From: Polyangiaceae bacterium
GTDB taxonomy: Bacteria > Myxococcota_A > Polyangia > Polyangiales > Polyangiaceae
Reading direction: 5' to 3'
DNA: 64,000 nucleotides
Assembly: GCA_016933275.1 (NCBI GenBank)
Contig: JAFGBI010000111.1
Coordinates: forward strand, 1-64,000
Below are positions 15,954 to 26,373 of this stretch, one piece after another. Numbering within the stretch: the first letter of the stretch is position 1; each line of letters begins with the position of its first letter. The translations under genes and the position numbers were made by a program. Under the pieces are notes generated by a model. It ran no database searches. It was not told the DNA's origin and worked only from the letters and a program-made list of their open reading frames with translations.

Positions 15954-16677
15954 GCGCGCCTCCGCGGAGCTTCCTCGACCCCTCGTTCTGCCTTGGGCCA
16001 CGAACGGCAAAGGGATCCGGCGAAGGAACCCGAGCCGACAACGTCCGGTGCCTGGAGATCCGTGCCCCCGCCGGTTCTGCGCCCCTCAAATTGATAGGTT
16101 GCGACGCCCTCTGCTCTGCCGCGGCGGACGTCCACTCCAACCGGGAATCGCCCACCGGCCCGACGACTCCCCCGCTCCGAGGTTTCCCCACCACGAGGAT
16201 CGTGGTGGAACCACCCACGCCGCGACCGTGGCAGCGAGCCAGGCTGGCGCGGCGGAGGCCATGGACGAATGGTTCCGTCCCCTTGGCCCAGTAGAAACAC
16301 GAACCAGGCGTCTTCATCAGAAATTCACCGGAAGCGAGTGCATTCCAGCGACTCAATCTTCTATCCGAGCCATCCGACGCCAGCAAGCATGGCGGGTGCC
16401 CGGACGTCACTTTGTTGCCGAAACCGGCCTTCCGGCTGGCGTCCCGAGGTGTCGCACCAACGTGTGTCGAATCGATTTCGGCGCTCGCCCACCCACTGAA
16501 CGTACGAGGCGATGCCGATCCGCCCCGCCTCGTCGCGGCGTCCGACTCGCACCGTCCCCCCACCCGAACCGCGCACATCCACCCGAGGTTCACCGAAAGG
16601 GCCCACCCATCGCCGCCGAAATCCCGTCTTTGCCGGGGGCATCCTCGCCCGCTCCTTCCGTGGTAAATGGGTCGCAA
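15954..16677. other. 724-bp divergent intergenic region with hairpin at 16181-16212
   Basis: No gene can be supported between mglB and the first large transglutaminase-like gene. The stretch must hold both divergent promoters. The only clear structure is a near-perfect dyad: CCACCACGA (16188-16196), loop GGA, and TCGTGGTGG (16200-16208), flanked by GGTT and AACC that can also pair. It could be an operator or a transcript hairpin. Long open frames cross the region on both strands but lack family signals. Confidence 0.5.
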
Positions 16678-19600
16678 ATGTTCGACGCGTCCGGTTGGGT
16701 CCGACACCGGGGTCGGTCGGGGGCGTTGGCTCTCCGCTACCTCTGGATCGCGGCGGTGGTGATGGTCGCCGCCACCACCACGTTTGCCCGGGCCCAACCC
16801 GGACCACTCCATCCGGACCTCGTGGAGGCCGCAAGGAAGCTCGACCGCGCCCACGGTGCGGAGCGCTATGCAGCGCTTCGTGAGGTGTGGGGCACATGGG
16901 ACCGAGCTGACCCACTCGCGGTAGAGGAGACGCTCCGTGCTGCCAGCAGTGATCCACGACTCGGTGCGGCAGAGCGGGTGTACGCGGCCACGCTTTCGGC
17001 CTACGGACGACTCCGCCGTGGTGATCCAGGAGCCACCCGCCGCGAAATCGCGAGGCTCGGGTTCGTAGACCAGTGGCTCGTGGTAGGACCGTTCGACAAT
17101 GAGGGGAAGGCGGGGTTCGATGCCGACCAGGGACCCGAGGGTGAGATCGCGTCGGCGATCGTGCCAGGCCGAGCCTACGGCGGAAAGGAACGGGCTGTGC
17201 GCTGGCGAGCAGTACCAGCCGGCGCTTTCCCATTCGGCTGGCTCGACTCCGGCGCCCTCGTCCGGCCCACCCAGAGGATCTGCGTGGTCGCCAAGACCTT
17301 CGTGCTGGGGACCGGGACGCGTCCGCGACCCGTCAACGCATGGGTGGGCGCGTCTGGGGCTCTCAAGCTCTACTTCAATGGCCAGCTGGTCCTCGAGGAC
17401 GGAAACTACCGAGGGCATGATACGGACCGCTTCGCCGCGGAGCTAAGGCTACATCCGGGCCCCAACGATCTGACCGCGAAACTCTGCGGCGAGGACGAAC
17501 CACCCATTCTGTCCCTGCGCCTGGCGGACCGTCGCGGGGCTCCAGATCCCACGCTTCGAACCACCAACGACCTCGGCTCCACGGTGGCCGCGGCGGCGCT
17601 GGCGGCTCGGATCGGCGACCAGCCCTACCGGCGCCCACCCGGATCCGTCGTGGGACCGCTGTTCTTGCTCCGCGAGCGGGCAAACCGCCCCGGCGCCACC
17701 GCGGCGGATCTCGAAGCCTATGCGCGGTACCTCGTAGCGACGAGCTCGGACGATCCGACCGACCACGTGGCACGCGACATCGCCCGTCGGGCCGCCGAGC
17801 TCGACCCGACCGTGGAGCGCCTCCTGCTCGCGGGAGAGCTCGCTGAGGACCGGAATCAATGGGCCGCGTGGCTCACGAAGGCGGTCAGCGCCACCGCGGA
17901 CCACCCGAGGGTCGACGTGTTGTTGGCGCAGGGCGCCCACGCGCGGGGAGGCATCGATGGGAGGCAGGCCTTCCCCTTCTACGACCAGGTTCTCGCCATC
18001 GATCCGGACAATGCCCACGCCATCGCCGGACGGGTCGAGCTCTACGCCGAAGCCGGCCTCGAGCGAACCGCACTCGAGACGTTGGAGCGCGCCCTCGGGC
18101 GGAACCCGTCAGCCCTCAACCTCCTCAACCTCCATGCCTCCGCGCTGCGAGCCCTCGGGCGAATCCGGGAGGCGACGGAGGCCGAGACCCGCTACTCCAC
18201 CCTGCGTTTCGACGACCGAGGCTACCTCGCCAGCGAGGTGAGCCGCGCCCTGGCCCGTCGTGACGACATCGCCGCCGCTCGTTGGATCGAGCGGCTGCTC
18301 GCGGTGGCTCCCGACAGCCAGTGGGCGCTGGGCTTCGCCGCACGCACCCGCCGAGCGTTGGGGCAGGCCGAAGAGGCCATCGCGACCTTCGAGCGCGCAC
18401 TCGACCTCTGCCCGGAGGATGTGGAAACACTGCGCTCCCTCGCCGACCTCCATGGTGAGCTCGGCAACCGCGAGCAGCAACTCGCCACCCTCCGGCGCAT
18501 CCTCGACGTCATGCCCCAGGACCGCGCCGTCCGCGAGTACGTGGAGCACCTCGAGCCGACGCGGCCGCGCGCCGATGAGCGATATGCCTGGGAGCCCAAG
18601 CGGTTCCTCGAGCTGCGGGGAGGGAAGGCCGCCGGCCAGAATCGGCGGATCCTCCGCGACCTGACCGTCACCACCGTCCACGCCAACGGCAAGGGCAGCC
18701 GTTTCCGTCAGATCGTCTTCCAGCCGCTGACGGACGCCGCCGCCGCCGCCGGGCGCCAGTACTCCTTCCAATATCAGGCGGACCGCGAGGTCGTACAGCT
18801 CCGCGGCGCGCGAGTCTACCGCACCGATGGTCGCGTCGACGCCGCCGTGGAATCCGGGGAGGGCGCCGCCAACCGGCCCGAGATCTCGATGTACACCTCG
18901 GCGCGGACCTTTTATGTCCAGATGCCGCGCCTCGAGCCGGGTGACGTCGTCGAGCTCAAGTATCGAGTGGATGACGTCACCCCACGGAACGAGTTCGCGG
19001 ACTATTTCGGAGAGGTCGTCTACCTCCAGTCGAACGAACCCGTTGCCAACGCGGAGTACGTCCTCGTCACGCCTGCCACCCGTCGCTTCCACTTCGATAC
19101 GAATCTGTCGAGCCTCGAGCACACACAGAAGCGAGCCGGAGCTGCCATCATCCATCGCTTCTTCGCCCGCAAGATACCACCCGTCGCCGAGGAACCGATG
19201 ATGCCGCCGCTCCCGGAGATCGTGGGCCATGTCCACGTCTCGACCTACGCGAGCTTCCAGGACATGGGCGCGTGGTACTGGGGTCTCAGCAAGGACCAGC
19301 TCGAGCTCGACGACGAGACTCGCCAACTGGCGCGCACCCTCGGTGACGGCGCGCGTACCGAGCGCGAGAAGGTCGAGCGCGTCTACGACTGGGTGGTGAA
19401 GAACACTCGCTACGTCGGGCTCGAGCTCGGCATCTACGGGTACAAGCCGCGACCCGCGGTGCAGACCGTCGCGCGAGGCTGGGGGGACTGCAAGGACAAG
19501 GCGACGGTGATTGTCGCGCTGCTCCGCGAGCTAGGCATCGGGGCGACGGTGGTCGTGGTCCGGACCCAGCTGCGGGGGGACTTCTCGTCCAAGGTGGCGA

Positions 19601-20418
19601 GCCTCGCTCCCTTCGATCATGCGGTAGCGTACGTCCCGTCGCTGGACCTCTACCTGGACGGCACCGCGGAGTACGCGGGGGCCGACGAGCTGCCCCTGAT
19701 GGACTACGAGGCGCTCGGACTGCTGGTCAACGAGGGACATCCCAAGCTCGTTCGCTTGCCCGCCAACGATCCCGTGAAACACGCGATTGTCCGGCGCATC
19801 CAGGCCCGCCTCGCGATCGACGGCGACGCCGAGCTCGAGGCCAGGTTCGAGGCGCGCGGCAGCGCCGCACCCGCATGGCGCCAGAGTTTCCACGCCAAAT
19901 CCACCCTGCGCGAGCGCATTCAATCGGAGCTCCTGGGACCAGAGTACCCCGGTTTCATGGTCGCCGACGGCCCGACGGCGGTGGCGACGGCCGAATTGGA
20001 GGACTTCACTCGACCGGTGTGGCTGACCGTGCGGGGGCACGCCCCTGCCTTCGCCCGGCGCGAGGGGACCGACCTCAGCGTCCAGGTTACGCCGGGAACG
20101 CGCTTGACGCCGAGTTACGCGTCCTTGTCCCGACGAACGCAAGACGTTCGCATCCTGGCGCTACCCGGCATCCACAACACCATGGTCGTGACGCTCCCCG
20201 GGGGTTCGAAGGTGAAGAGTCAACCTCCCGACGTGAGCGCGACGAGCCGGTTCGGGGAGTACTCCGTGGCGACGACCCGGCGGGGAAACGAGGTTACCGT
20301 GACCAGCCACCTTGCGGTGACCGCCACCCGAATCGCCCCCGCCGACTACGCAGAGTGGCAACGTTTTTGCGCGGACGTGGACCGAGCGTTTGGTCCCCGT
20401 CTCATCATCGGATCCTGA
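16678..20418 (+). CDS. Exported TPR/DUF3857/transglutaminase-domain protein, catalytic triad present
   Basis: About 1246 residues. A signal peptide (hydrophobic about 20-37, ending TFARA-QP) exports it. Then comes an adhesion-type beta domain (WLVVGPFDN; GALKLYFNGQLVLED), TPR repeats (about 380-620), a DUF3857 domain (RGARVYRTDGRVDAAV; PRLEPGDVVELKYRV) and a transglutaminase-like domain. The triad is visible: Cys938 in GWGDCKDKA, His981 in FDHAV and Asp994 in YLDGTAEY. The chosen ATG is at 16678; the frame is open much farther upstream but without domain signal. Role inferred: periplasmic or envelope protein-crosslinking or peptidase-like activity. Directly followed by a paralogous gene. Confidence 0.85.
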   Translation: MFDASGWVRHRGRSGALALRYLWIAAVVMVAATTTFARAQPGPLHPDLVEAARKLDRAHGAERYAALREVWGTWDRADPLAVEETLRAASSDPRLGAAERVYAATLSAYGRLRRGDPGATRREIARLGFVDQWLVVGPFDNEGKAGFDADQGPEGEIASAIVPGRAYGGKERAVRWRAVPAGAFPFGWLDSGALVRPTQRICVVAKTFVLGTGTRPRPVNAWVGASGALKLYFNGQLVLEDGNYRGHDTDRFAAELRLHPGPNDLTAKLCGEDEPPILSLRLADRRGAPDPTLRTTNDLGSTVAAAALAARIGDQPYRRPPGSVVGPLFLLRERANRPGATAADLEAYARYLVATSSDDPTDHVARDIARRAAELDPTVERLLLAGELAEDRNQWAAWLTKAVSATADHPRVDVLLAQGAHARGGIDGRQAFPFYDQVLAIDPDNAHAIAGRVELYAEAGLERTALETLERALGRNPSALNLLNLHASALRALGRIREATEAETRYSTLRFDDRGYLASEVSRALARRDDIAAARWIERLLAVAPDSQWALGFAARTRRALGQAEEAIATFERALDLCPEDVETLRSLADLHGELGNREQQLATLRRILDVMPQDRAVREYVEHLEPTRPRADERYAWEPKRFLELRGGKAAGQNRRILRDLTVTTVHANGKGSRFRQIVFQPLTDAAAAAGRQYSFQYQADREVVQLRGARVYRTDGRVDAAVESGEGAANRPEISMYTSARTFYVQMPRLEPGDVVELKYRVDDVTPRNEFADYFGEVVYLQSNEPVANAEYVLVTPATRRFHFDTNLSSLEHTQKRAGAAIIHRFFARKIPPVAEEPMMPPLPEIVGHVHVSTYASFQDMGAWYWGLSKDQLELDDETRQLARTLGDGARTEREKVERVYDWVVKNTRYVGLELGIYGYKPRPAVQTVARGWGDCKDKATVIVALLRELGIGATVVVVRTQLRGDFSSKVASLAPFDHAVAYVPSLDLYLDGTAEYAGADELPLMDYEALGLLVNEGHPKLVRLPANDPVKHAIVRRIQARLAIDGDAELEARFEARGSAAPAWRQSFHAKSTLRERIQSELLGPEYPGFMVADGPTAVATAELEDFTRPVWLTVRGHAPAFARREGTDLSVQVTPGTRLTPSYASLSRRTQDVRILALPGIHNTMVVTLPGGSKVKSQPPDVSATSRFGEYSVATTRRGNEVTVTSHLAVTATRIAPADYAEWQRFCADVDRAFGPRLIIGS

Positions 20419-20432
20419 TTCTCGACGTGGCC

Positions 20433-23400
20433 ATGGCGAGTTCCTCAACCCTCTGGCGCAACCTGCTGGTGCTCGTGGCAGCCCTCGTCCTGGGCAGCTG
20501 CGGTCGACTGGCGCCACGCCACCCCGAGCCGACCCTCACCGAGCTCCGTCGCGCCGGTCCGATGGCGGAGGATCCGGAGATGGTGGCGCGCTGGCTCCTG
20601 GCCGAACTCTTCGTCCCGGGCGGCGACGCCACCCAAGCTGCCCGAGCTTCGACCCGGCTCGCGGGGATGCAGACGGAGGACCATGCCCTCGCTGAGCTCG
20701 GCCTGGGCCTGGAGGCGTGGCTGCATGGTCGGACGGCGGAGGCCCCTGACCGTTTCCTTCGGGCGGTGCGGGCCGCCCGAACTTCAGAGGCACCATACGC
20801 TCCCTTCGTGGCGTGGTTCGCCTCGCGCCAAGCCGTCAATCTGCGCCACCATGCGCCGGGTCTCTGGCGGCGGTGGCAGGGCTTCGTAGACCAGGCGATC
20901 GCGGCGCCAGACCGACTCGGCTGGCGCGCTCGGAACGAGCTGGTGGACTGGTGGTCGGCAGAAGCGTTCGCCGCGGCTGGCCCCGATGTCCTCGGACGCA
21001 CCGCGCAGCAGTACGGATGCCTCGGCAAGGTTCGCCTGGCGGGGCCATTCGGGCGCCATACGAAGCGCGATCTCGTGTCGCGGCACGCCGCGGAGGAGCC
21101 GGGACCCTGGCCCGAGCGGTGGCCACGAGCGGATGGACAGATCGACACCCCACGGCGGCTGCGGACTCGCCATGAGGGGTGTCGCACCTGGGCAGACGAA
21201 CCGGTGGCGGATGGGGTCTTCTACGCAGAGACGTTCCTCGATCTGCCGGCAGATCGCGAGATCCTCCTGGCCGTGCAGGGGGCCGTCGCGATCTGGGTCG
21301 ACGACGTGCTCGTGCTGGATCGCGACCCCCGACGCTGGGGCGAGTGGCCGCGTTTCGGGGTGTCACTCTGGCTCGTGAAGGGCCGGCATCGCGTGCTCGC
21401 GCGGCTCGATTCGCCCCGTACGTCCATCCGAGTGATGGCCCCGGATGGGCGACCTCTGAAGGTGACGGCAAGCTCCGATGGAGCCCTGCCCTACTCGCTG
21501 GTGCCCGTACGACGTACGGGTGAGGCAAACCTCATCAGTCGATTCGTCAAGGACGGTCGGGTCGTCCCACCCCCAGACCAGATCACGCGCCTCCTCGTGG
21601 CGTACCTCGCTCACGCCGAAGGTCAGGGTGATCTCGCCGCTGCGTTCATGGAACCCTTCGTCGCCGAGATCAGCCGCGCTACCGGCCCGGCGCTGGTCTG
21701 GTCCGCTCTCTTCACGGAGCACGACCCCGTGTACTCGGGTTCTCAGGTGCGAGATCTCGTGCGGGAGCTCCAGGAGCGAGCGCTCACCGCCGATCCGGAG
21801 CTCTGGCAACCGGCGTTGGCCCTCACCCTTTTCCGCGCCGAACAGGAGGGGCTGGTACAGGCGATCCCCGCGATGAAGAAGCTCGCGCAACGTTTCGGCG
21901 AGATCCCCGCCGTATCCTTCGCGCTGGCACAGATCTACGGCAAGCTCGGGTGGAAGGCCGAGTTCGCGGCGGCCGTGGCGGAAACCGTGCGGCGTTTCCC
22001 CGAGAGCCCGGAGGCGCTGCGCGCGGCGCTCGACCTCGCCGATGCCGCGGGGGAGCGCGAACGCGCCGACGCAATCGTTCGGCAGATCCAGGCGCTCGAC
22101 CCCGACTCCGAGCTTCTGCTCACCCGTGCCATCGAGCGCGAGGATTTCGCGGTCGCGATCCGCGAGCTGGAACGACTGGGAGAGCGGCGTCCCGATCGGG
22201 AGGACATCGCGGAGCGAATCCACCGTGTGAAGCTCGCCGCCGCCATGACCACGGATTCGCTCGGCCACCTCGCAGCCGCGCTGGAGAAGACGCCGAAGGA
22301 CTCGGATGCGCGGCTCGCACTGGCGGACGCACGGTTCGCCGCGGGCCAGACCGACGCCCTGCAGAAGGCGCTCGTCGATGCGATCGATCGGGGGGCCGAC
22401 ACCGAGGATCTGGAGAGGGCGATCGCCCTTGTCGAGGGGCTAACCGAGCTGGAACCCTACCGGCTCCGCGCCGAACCGATCATCGCCGCCTACGAACGGA
22501 GCGGACGCCACCAACCCGGGCATGCCGCACGAGTGCTCGACTACGCCGCCGTCTGGGTCAAATCGGATGGGTCGAGCCGTCTCCTCGAGCATGAGATCGT
22601 GCGCATCCAGAGCGCGGAAGCAATCACCAAGATGGCCGAGCATCCCCGGCTTCCCGGGTTCGCGCTCCACATGCGCGTCATCAAGCAAGATGGCCGCACG
22701 CTCGAGCCGGAGCTCGTCGCCGGCAAGACCTCGGTTACGTTCCCCCACCTCGAGGTCGGTGACTACATCGAGACCGAGCAGATCGTGAGCGAGAGCGGGG
22801 ACAACGCGGACGGGACGTACTACGTCGGACCACACTGGTTCTTCCGCGAGGAGAACGTTGCCTACGCGCGCAGCGAGTTCGTGGTGATCTCCCCTGTGGG
22901 CAAGGACCTCATCGTGGAGGTGACTGGCGACGTTCCGGCGCCACGCCGAGAGGATCAGGACGGGTTCGAGGTGCGGCGATGGCGGGTGGACGAGAGCCCC
23001 GCTGCGCCGGCCGAGCCGAACAGCCCTCCGCTCTCGGAGTTCCTGCCCAGCGTGCAGGTCGGCTGGGGGGTGAGCCAGCAGCGAATTGTCCGCCGCTTTC
23101 ATGACGAAACCATCGATCTTACCCCGGTCGATCCCCGGATCGCCCGGATCGCCCGACGGATCGTGGAGCCTGCTTCGCCCCGAGCGAAGGCCGAGCGCGC
23201 CCAACGCCTCTATCGATGGGTGCTCGCCAACGTGGAGGATGGGGAGGAAACGGATGGGCGACGGGTGGTGATCGGCAAGCAGGGCAGCCGCGCCCGTGGC
23301 TACGAGACGCTGTGCCGTGCCCTCGGCCTCAAGGTAGATTATGCGTTGGCTCAGAATCGGATCGCCCCGCCTCCGCGGGGTCCCATCACGGAGGCGATGG

Positions 23401-24203
23401 TGTTCAGCCAGATCGTGATGCGAGTCGGCACCGAAGTCGGTCCGGTCTGGCTCACCGTGGGCAACAAGTTCGCCCCGTTTGGATACCTCCCCGCCGAGGT
23501 CCGCGGGATGCCCGCGTTCCTGCTCGGAGGCAGCGGCCCGAGACTGACGGAGACGCCCGCCGACGGTTCGCGAGACGGAATCGAGTACGAAGGGACCGCT
23601 GTACTTGCCCGGGACGGGTCGGCGAAACTCTCGCTGGAACAGCGATTCGTCGGCCGCCATGCCATGGCGGCCCGCAGCGACCTGGCTCAACTCGCGGAGC
23701 GCCGACTCCCCGACGTCCTCCAGGCGATGGTGGCGCGAGATCTGCGAGGCGCCCGCCTCGACGACTTCTCCATCGATCACCTCGACGAGCTCGACGCCCC
23801 GCTGACGCTGAAGCTCGACCTGGTCGTTCCTGCCCTCGCCGAGGAGGAACGAGGTCGGCTCGCGCTGGTGCCGCCGTTCGAATCGATGGTGACCAACCTG
23901 ACGACCCTGCCCTCCCGACAGACGCCGCTCCTGCTGCCGATGGCAACCTACCGACACGTGAAGCTGAGAGTCGAGCTGCCCGCGGGTGCGACCGTGGAAA
24001 CACCTCTCGCTCCGGTCACGGTCAAGAACGGGGATCGGCGGGTCGTCGTCGCTGATCACGTGGAGCAGGATGTGGTCGTGCTGGAACGAACCGTCGATAT
24101 CCCGGCTGGCAGGGTCCAGCCCGAACGGTACCCGGACTTCGTCTCGTTCGCGCGCCGCGCCGACGAAGCCCAGGTCCGCACCATCCGGATTCGACTCCAA
24201 TGA
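20433..24203 (+). CDS. Lipoprotein paralogue of the preceding protein with a degenerate transglutaminase domain
   Basis: 1256 residues, same layout as the gene 14 bp upstream. N-terminal lipobox LVLGSC (Cys at about 23) predicts a lipid anchor. Then a PA14/galactose-binding-like beta region (EILLAVQGAVAIWVDDVLVL), a long TPR region, a DUF3857-like part (VWVKSDGSSRLLEHEI; FPHLEVGDYIETEQI) and a transglutaminase-like helix-strand region. Where the active-site block should read GDCKDKA it reads KQGSRARGYETLCRALGL: the motif cysteine is lost, so catalysis is unlikely. Possibly a structural partner of the upstream enzyme. The start ATG 20433 follows the upstream stop by 14 bp. Confidence 0.8.
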   Translation: MASSSTLWRNLLVLVAALVLGSCGRLAPRHPEPTLTELRRAGPMAEDPEMVARWLLAELFVPGGDATQAARASTRLAGMQTEDHALAELGLGLEAWLHGRTAEAPDRFLRAVRAARTSEAPYAPFVAWFASRQAVNLRHHAPGLWRRWQGFVDQAIAAPDRLGWRARNELVDWWSAEAFAAAGPDVLGRTAQQYGCLGKVRLAGPFGRHTKRDLVSRHAAEEPGPWPERWPRADGQIDTPRRLRTRHEGCRTWADEPVADGVFYAETFLDLPADREILLAVQGAVAIWVDDVLVLDRDPRRWGEWPRFGVSLWLVKGRHRVLARLDSPRTSIRVMAPDGRPLKVTASSDGALPYSLVPVRRTGEANLISRFVKDGRVVPPPDQITRLLVAYLAHAEGQGDLAAAFMEPFVAEISRATGPALVWSALFTEHDPVYSGSQVRDLVRELQERALTADPELWQPALALTLFRAEQEGLVQAIPAMKKLAQRFGEIPAVSFALAQIYGKLGWKAEFAAAVAETVRRFPESPEALRAALDLADAAGERERADAIVRQIQALDPDSELLLTRAIEREDFAVAIRELERLGERRPDREDIAERIHRVKLAAAMTTDSLGHLAAALEKTPKDSDARLALADARFAAGQTDALQKALVDAIDRGADTEDLERAIALVEGLTELEPYRLRAEPIIAAYERSGRHQPGHAARVLDYAAVWVKSDGSSRLLEHEIVRIQSAEAITKMAEHPRLPGFALHMRVIKQDGRTLEPELVAGKTSVTFPHLEVGDYIETEQIVSESGDNADGTYYVGPHWFFREENVAYARSEFVVISPVGKDLIVEVTGDVPAPRREDQDGFEVRRWRVDESPAAPAEPNSPPLSEFLPSVQVGWGVSQQRIVRRFHDETIDLTPVDPRIARIARRIVEPASPRAKAERAQRLYRWVLANVEDGEETDGRRVVIGKQGSRARGYETLCRALGLKVDYALAQNRIAPPPRGPITEAMVFSQIVMRVGTEVGPVWLTVGNKFAPFGYLPAEVRGMPAFLLGGSGPRLTETPADGSRDGIEYEGTAVLARDGSAKLSLEQRFVGRHAMAARSDLAQLAERRLPDVLQAMVARDLRGARLDDFSIDHLDELDAPLTLKLDLVVPALAEEERGRLALVPPFESMVTNLTTLPSRQTPLLLPMATYRHVKLRVELPAGATVETPLAPVTVKNGDRRVVVADHVEQDVVVLERTVDIPAGRVQPERYPDFVSFARRADEAQVRTIRIRLQ

Positions 24204-24228
24204 TTCCGCCCGGGCTTCGGGGGTGGGC

Positions 24229-25626
24229 TCACCGCTCGCCGTCCTCGTCGGGGGAGCCGAGCTCTCGCAGGCGCGCGAGGCGTTCCCCGATCGCTCGCTC
24301 GAGGCCGTGCTGAGTCGGTGTGTAGAAGTGCCGGCCGATGAGCGCCTCCGGGAGGTACGTCTCGCCGGGGACATACCCCTCGGGTCGATCGTGTGGGTAT
24401 CGGTAGGCAGCGCCGTACCCCTCCTGGGCGAGCAGCGACGTAACCGCGTTCCGTAGCCGCTTCGGGACCGGAAGCGAGCCCGTCTCGGCAATCGCGGAAC
24501 GCGCTGCCATGAAGGCCTGGCCTACCGCACCTGATTTGGGGCAGGTCGCCAGGTAGAGGCAGGCCTGCGCGATGGGGTACAGCCCCTCCGGCATGCCGAG
24601 CCGACGAAACGCGAGATCGGCGTTCACCGCGACGTCGAGCGCGCGCGGATCCGCGTTCCCCACGTCCTCGCTAGCGAAAATGACCAGGCGGCGGAGCACG
24701 AACTGCGGATCGTCGCCGGCTTCGAGCATCCGCATGAGCCAGTAGATCGCGGCATCTGGGTCGCTGCCCCGCATCGACTTGATGAGCGCACTGACAACGT
24801 TATGGTGCTCTTCACCGGACTTGTCGTAAAGCAGCGTTCGATCCTCGGCAGCGCGCTCGACCAAGTCGAGACCGAGGGCGCGGGGAGCGCCCGATACGGA
24901 TGGCTCCCCCAGGAGCCCCAGGCAGGTTTCGAGCAGATTCAGGGCGCGGCGGGCGTCACCGCGCGCGGCTCGAGCCATCGCAATGATGGCATCGGGGTGC
25001 GCGTCGACCTCTTGACCGCCGAAGCCCCGCTCCCGGTCAGCGAGCGCACGCACCACCACGGCACCCACGGCCTCGTCCGAGAGGGGCTCGAGGCGGAGAA
25101 CCTTGCAGCGCGAGAGGATCGCCGCATTCACCGCGAAGGACGGGTTCTCGGTGGTTGCCCCGATCAGGGTGATGGTGCCGTCCTCGACGTGGGGGAGGAA
25201 GGCGTCCTGCTGCCCCTTGTTGAACCGGTGGATCTCGTCGACGAAGAGCAGCGTCCGGCGGCCCTGGTAGGCGCGACGTTCCCGTGCATCGGCGACGATC
25301 GCTCGGATCTCCGCGACCCCACCGAGAACGGCGTTGAAGGGCACGAACTCCGCGCGAGTCGCCCGGGAGATGACATGCGCCAGGGTCGTTTTCCCCGATC
25401 CGGGTGGGCCCCAAAGGATCAGCGAAGGGACACGGTCGGCGTCGATGGCTCGTTCGAGCCATCGACCTGCGCCGACGAGGTGATCCTGACCGAGCACCTC
25501 CGCAAGAGACCCGGGTCGCATACGATCGGCCAGCGGTGCTCGCACCTCGGCACGGCCGTCCGGGGCACGGGCGGCTTCCAGCAGGCTCGGCTGCCTCGTC
25601 GGATCGGGGCGGGTGCGCCGCTTCAC
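24229..25626 (-). CDS. rarA: Replication-associated recombination ATPase RarA
   Basis: 465 residues, the usual RarA/MgsA length. AAA+ motifs: Walker [10 protein letters not shown] (73-81), Walker [11 protein letters not shown], sensor 1 GATTENPSF, and the C-terminal tetramerisation region with [13 protein letters not shown] and [18 protein letters not shown]-type block (here [20 protein letters not shown]). It acts at stalled replication forks. It begins with a 4-bp ATGA overlap with the yggS stop. No sign of truncation. Confidence 0.95.
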   Translation of the reverse strand: MKRRTRPDPTRQPSLLEAARAPDGRAEVRAPLADRMRPGSLAEVLGQDHLVGAGRWLERAIDADRVPSLILWGPPGSGKTTLAHVISRATRAEFVPFNAVLGGVAEIRAIVADARERRAYQGRRTLLFVDEIHRFNKGQQDAFLPHVEDGTITLIGATTENPSFAVNAAILSRCKVLRLEPLSDEAVGAVVVRALADRERGFGGQEVDAHPDAIIAMARAARGDARRALNLLETCLGLLGEPSVSGAPRALGLDLVERAAEDRTLLYDKSGEEHHNVVSALIKSMRGSDPDAAIYWLMRMLEAGDDPQFVLRRLVIFASEDVGNADPRALDVAVNADLAFRRLGMPEGLYPIAQACLYLATCPKSGAVGQAFMAARSAIAETGSLPVPKRLRNAVTSLLAQEGYGAAYRYPHDRPEGYVPGETYLPEALIGRHFYTPTQHGLERAIGERLARLRELGSPDEDGER

Positions 25627-26366
25627 GACGGGAATGCCTGAGTGGGCCGCGCCGTGCGCGCCCCGAAGATGGCGGTGCCGACCCGCACCTGGGTCGCTCC
25701 AGCCGCGATGGCTGGTTCGAGGTCGTGCGTCATGCCCATACTCAAGATGGGCAGACGAGCCGCTCCACCGTGCGACTCCCGCAGCGCCGCGAGCTCGTCG
25801 AAGTACGGGCGCGCCGCGGAGGGATCGTCGGTGTAGGGCGGAACGGTCATTAGGCCACGAAGGGCGAGCCCCGGCTCGCGGTCAACGGCCTCGAGCAGCG
25901 CGCCGAGACCGGCGGGCGAGCAGCCACTCTTCTGCGCCTCCCCACCCAGATTGACCTCGACCAGGACCACCAGGCGACCATCGGACCCTTCGGGGAGGCG
26001 ACGTGGAGGGGGTACGGGGCACATGGTCGACCGGCGTCCGAGATCGACCGCCAGCGCAATGCTGTCGACACTGGCGACCGCGCTGGCGACGAGCACTACC
26101 TTCTGCGCCTTGTTGCGCTGGAGGTGTCCAATCAGGTGCCAGCGGAGATCGGTGAGGTCGGCAAGCTCCGCGGCCTTGCCGACGAGCTCCTGCACGTAGT
26201 TCTCGCCGAAGTCACGAAGACCAGCTGCGTAGGCCTCACGAACGAGAGCAGCGGGCATGAGCTTCGACACGGCGACGAGCGTGACCTCCCCGGGAGTACG
26301 CCCTGCCCCGATCGTGGCAGCTTCGATCCGGGCCCTCACCTCGGTGACGCGTTCGACGATGCTCAT
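25623..26366 (-). CDS. yggS: YggS-family PLP homeostasis protein
   Basis: 247 residues. The alanine-racemase-like barrel carries PLP through the lysine of TLVAVSKLMPAALV; other family blocks are FGENYVQEL, WHLIGHLQRNKAQKV, VEVNLGGEAQKSGC, GLMTVPPY and the ending STGMS-like ILSMGMTHDLEPAIAAG. It has no racemase activity in known members; it buffers pyridoxal phosphate. ATG 26366 is chosen over an in-frame upstream start at 26510. Co-transcribed with rarA by a 4-bp overlap. Confidence 0.93.
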   Translation of the reverse strand: MSIVERVTEVRARIEAATIGAGRTPGEVTLVAVSKLMPAALVREAYAAGLRDFGENYVQELVGKAAELADLTDLRWHLIGHLQRNKAQKVVLVASAVASVDSIALAVDLGRRSTMCPVPPPRRLPEGSDGRLVVLVEVNLGGEAQKSGCSPAGLGALLEAVDREPGLALRGLMTVPPYTDDPSAARPYFDELAALRESHGGAARLPILSMGMTHDLEPAIAAGATQVRVGTAIFGARTARPTQAFPS

Positions 26367-26373
26367 CGCTTCC

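Noticed and set aside
15445-16677. N-terminal extension of the first transglutaminase-like protein (about 410 codons)
   Set aside because: The frame is open but covers antisense mglB and a low-complexity region; the signal peptide lies right after the ATG at 16678.
22440-24491. A 683-codon open frame antisense to the second transglutaminase-like gene
   Set aside because: Shadow of a high-GC gene; no motifs and it overlaps the rarA end.
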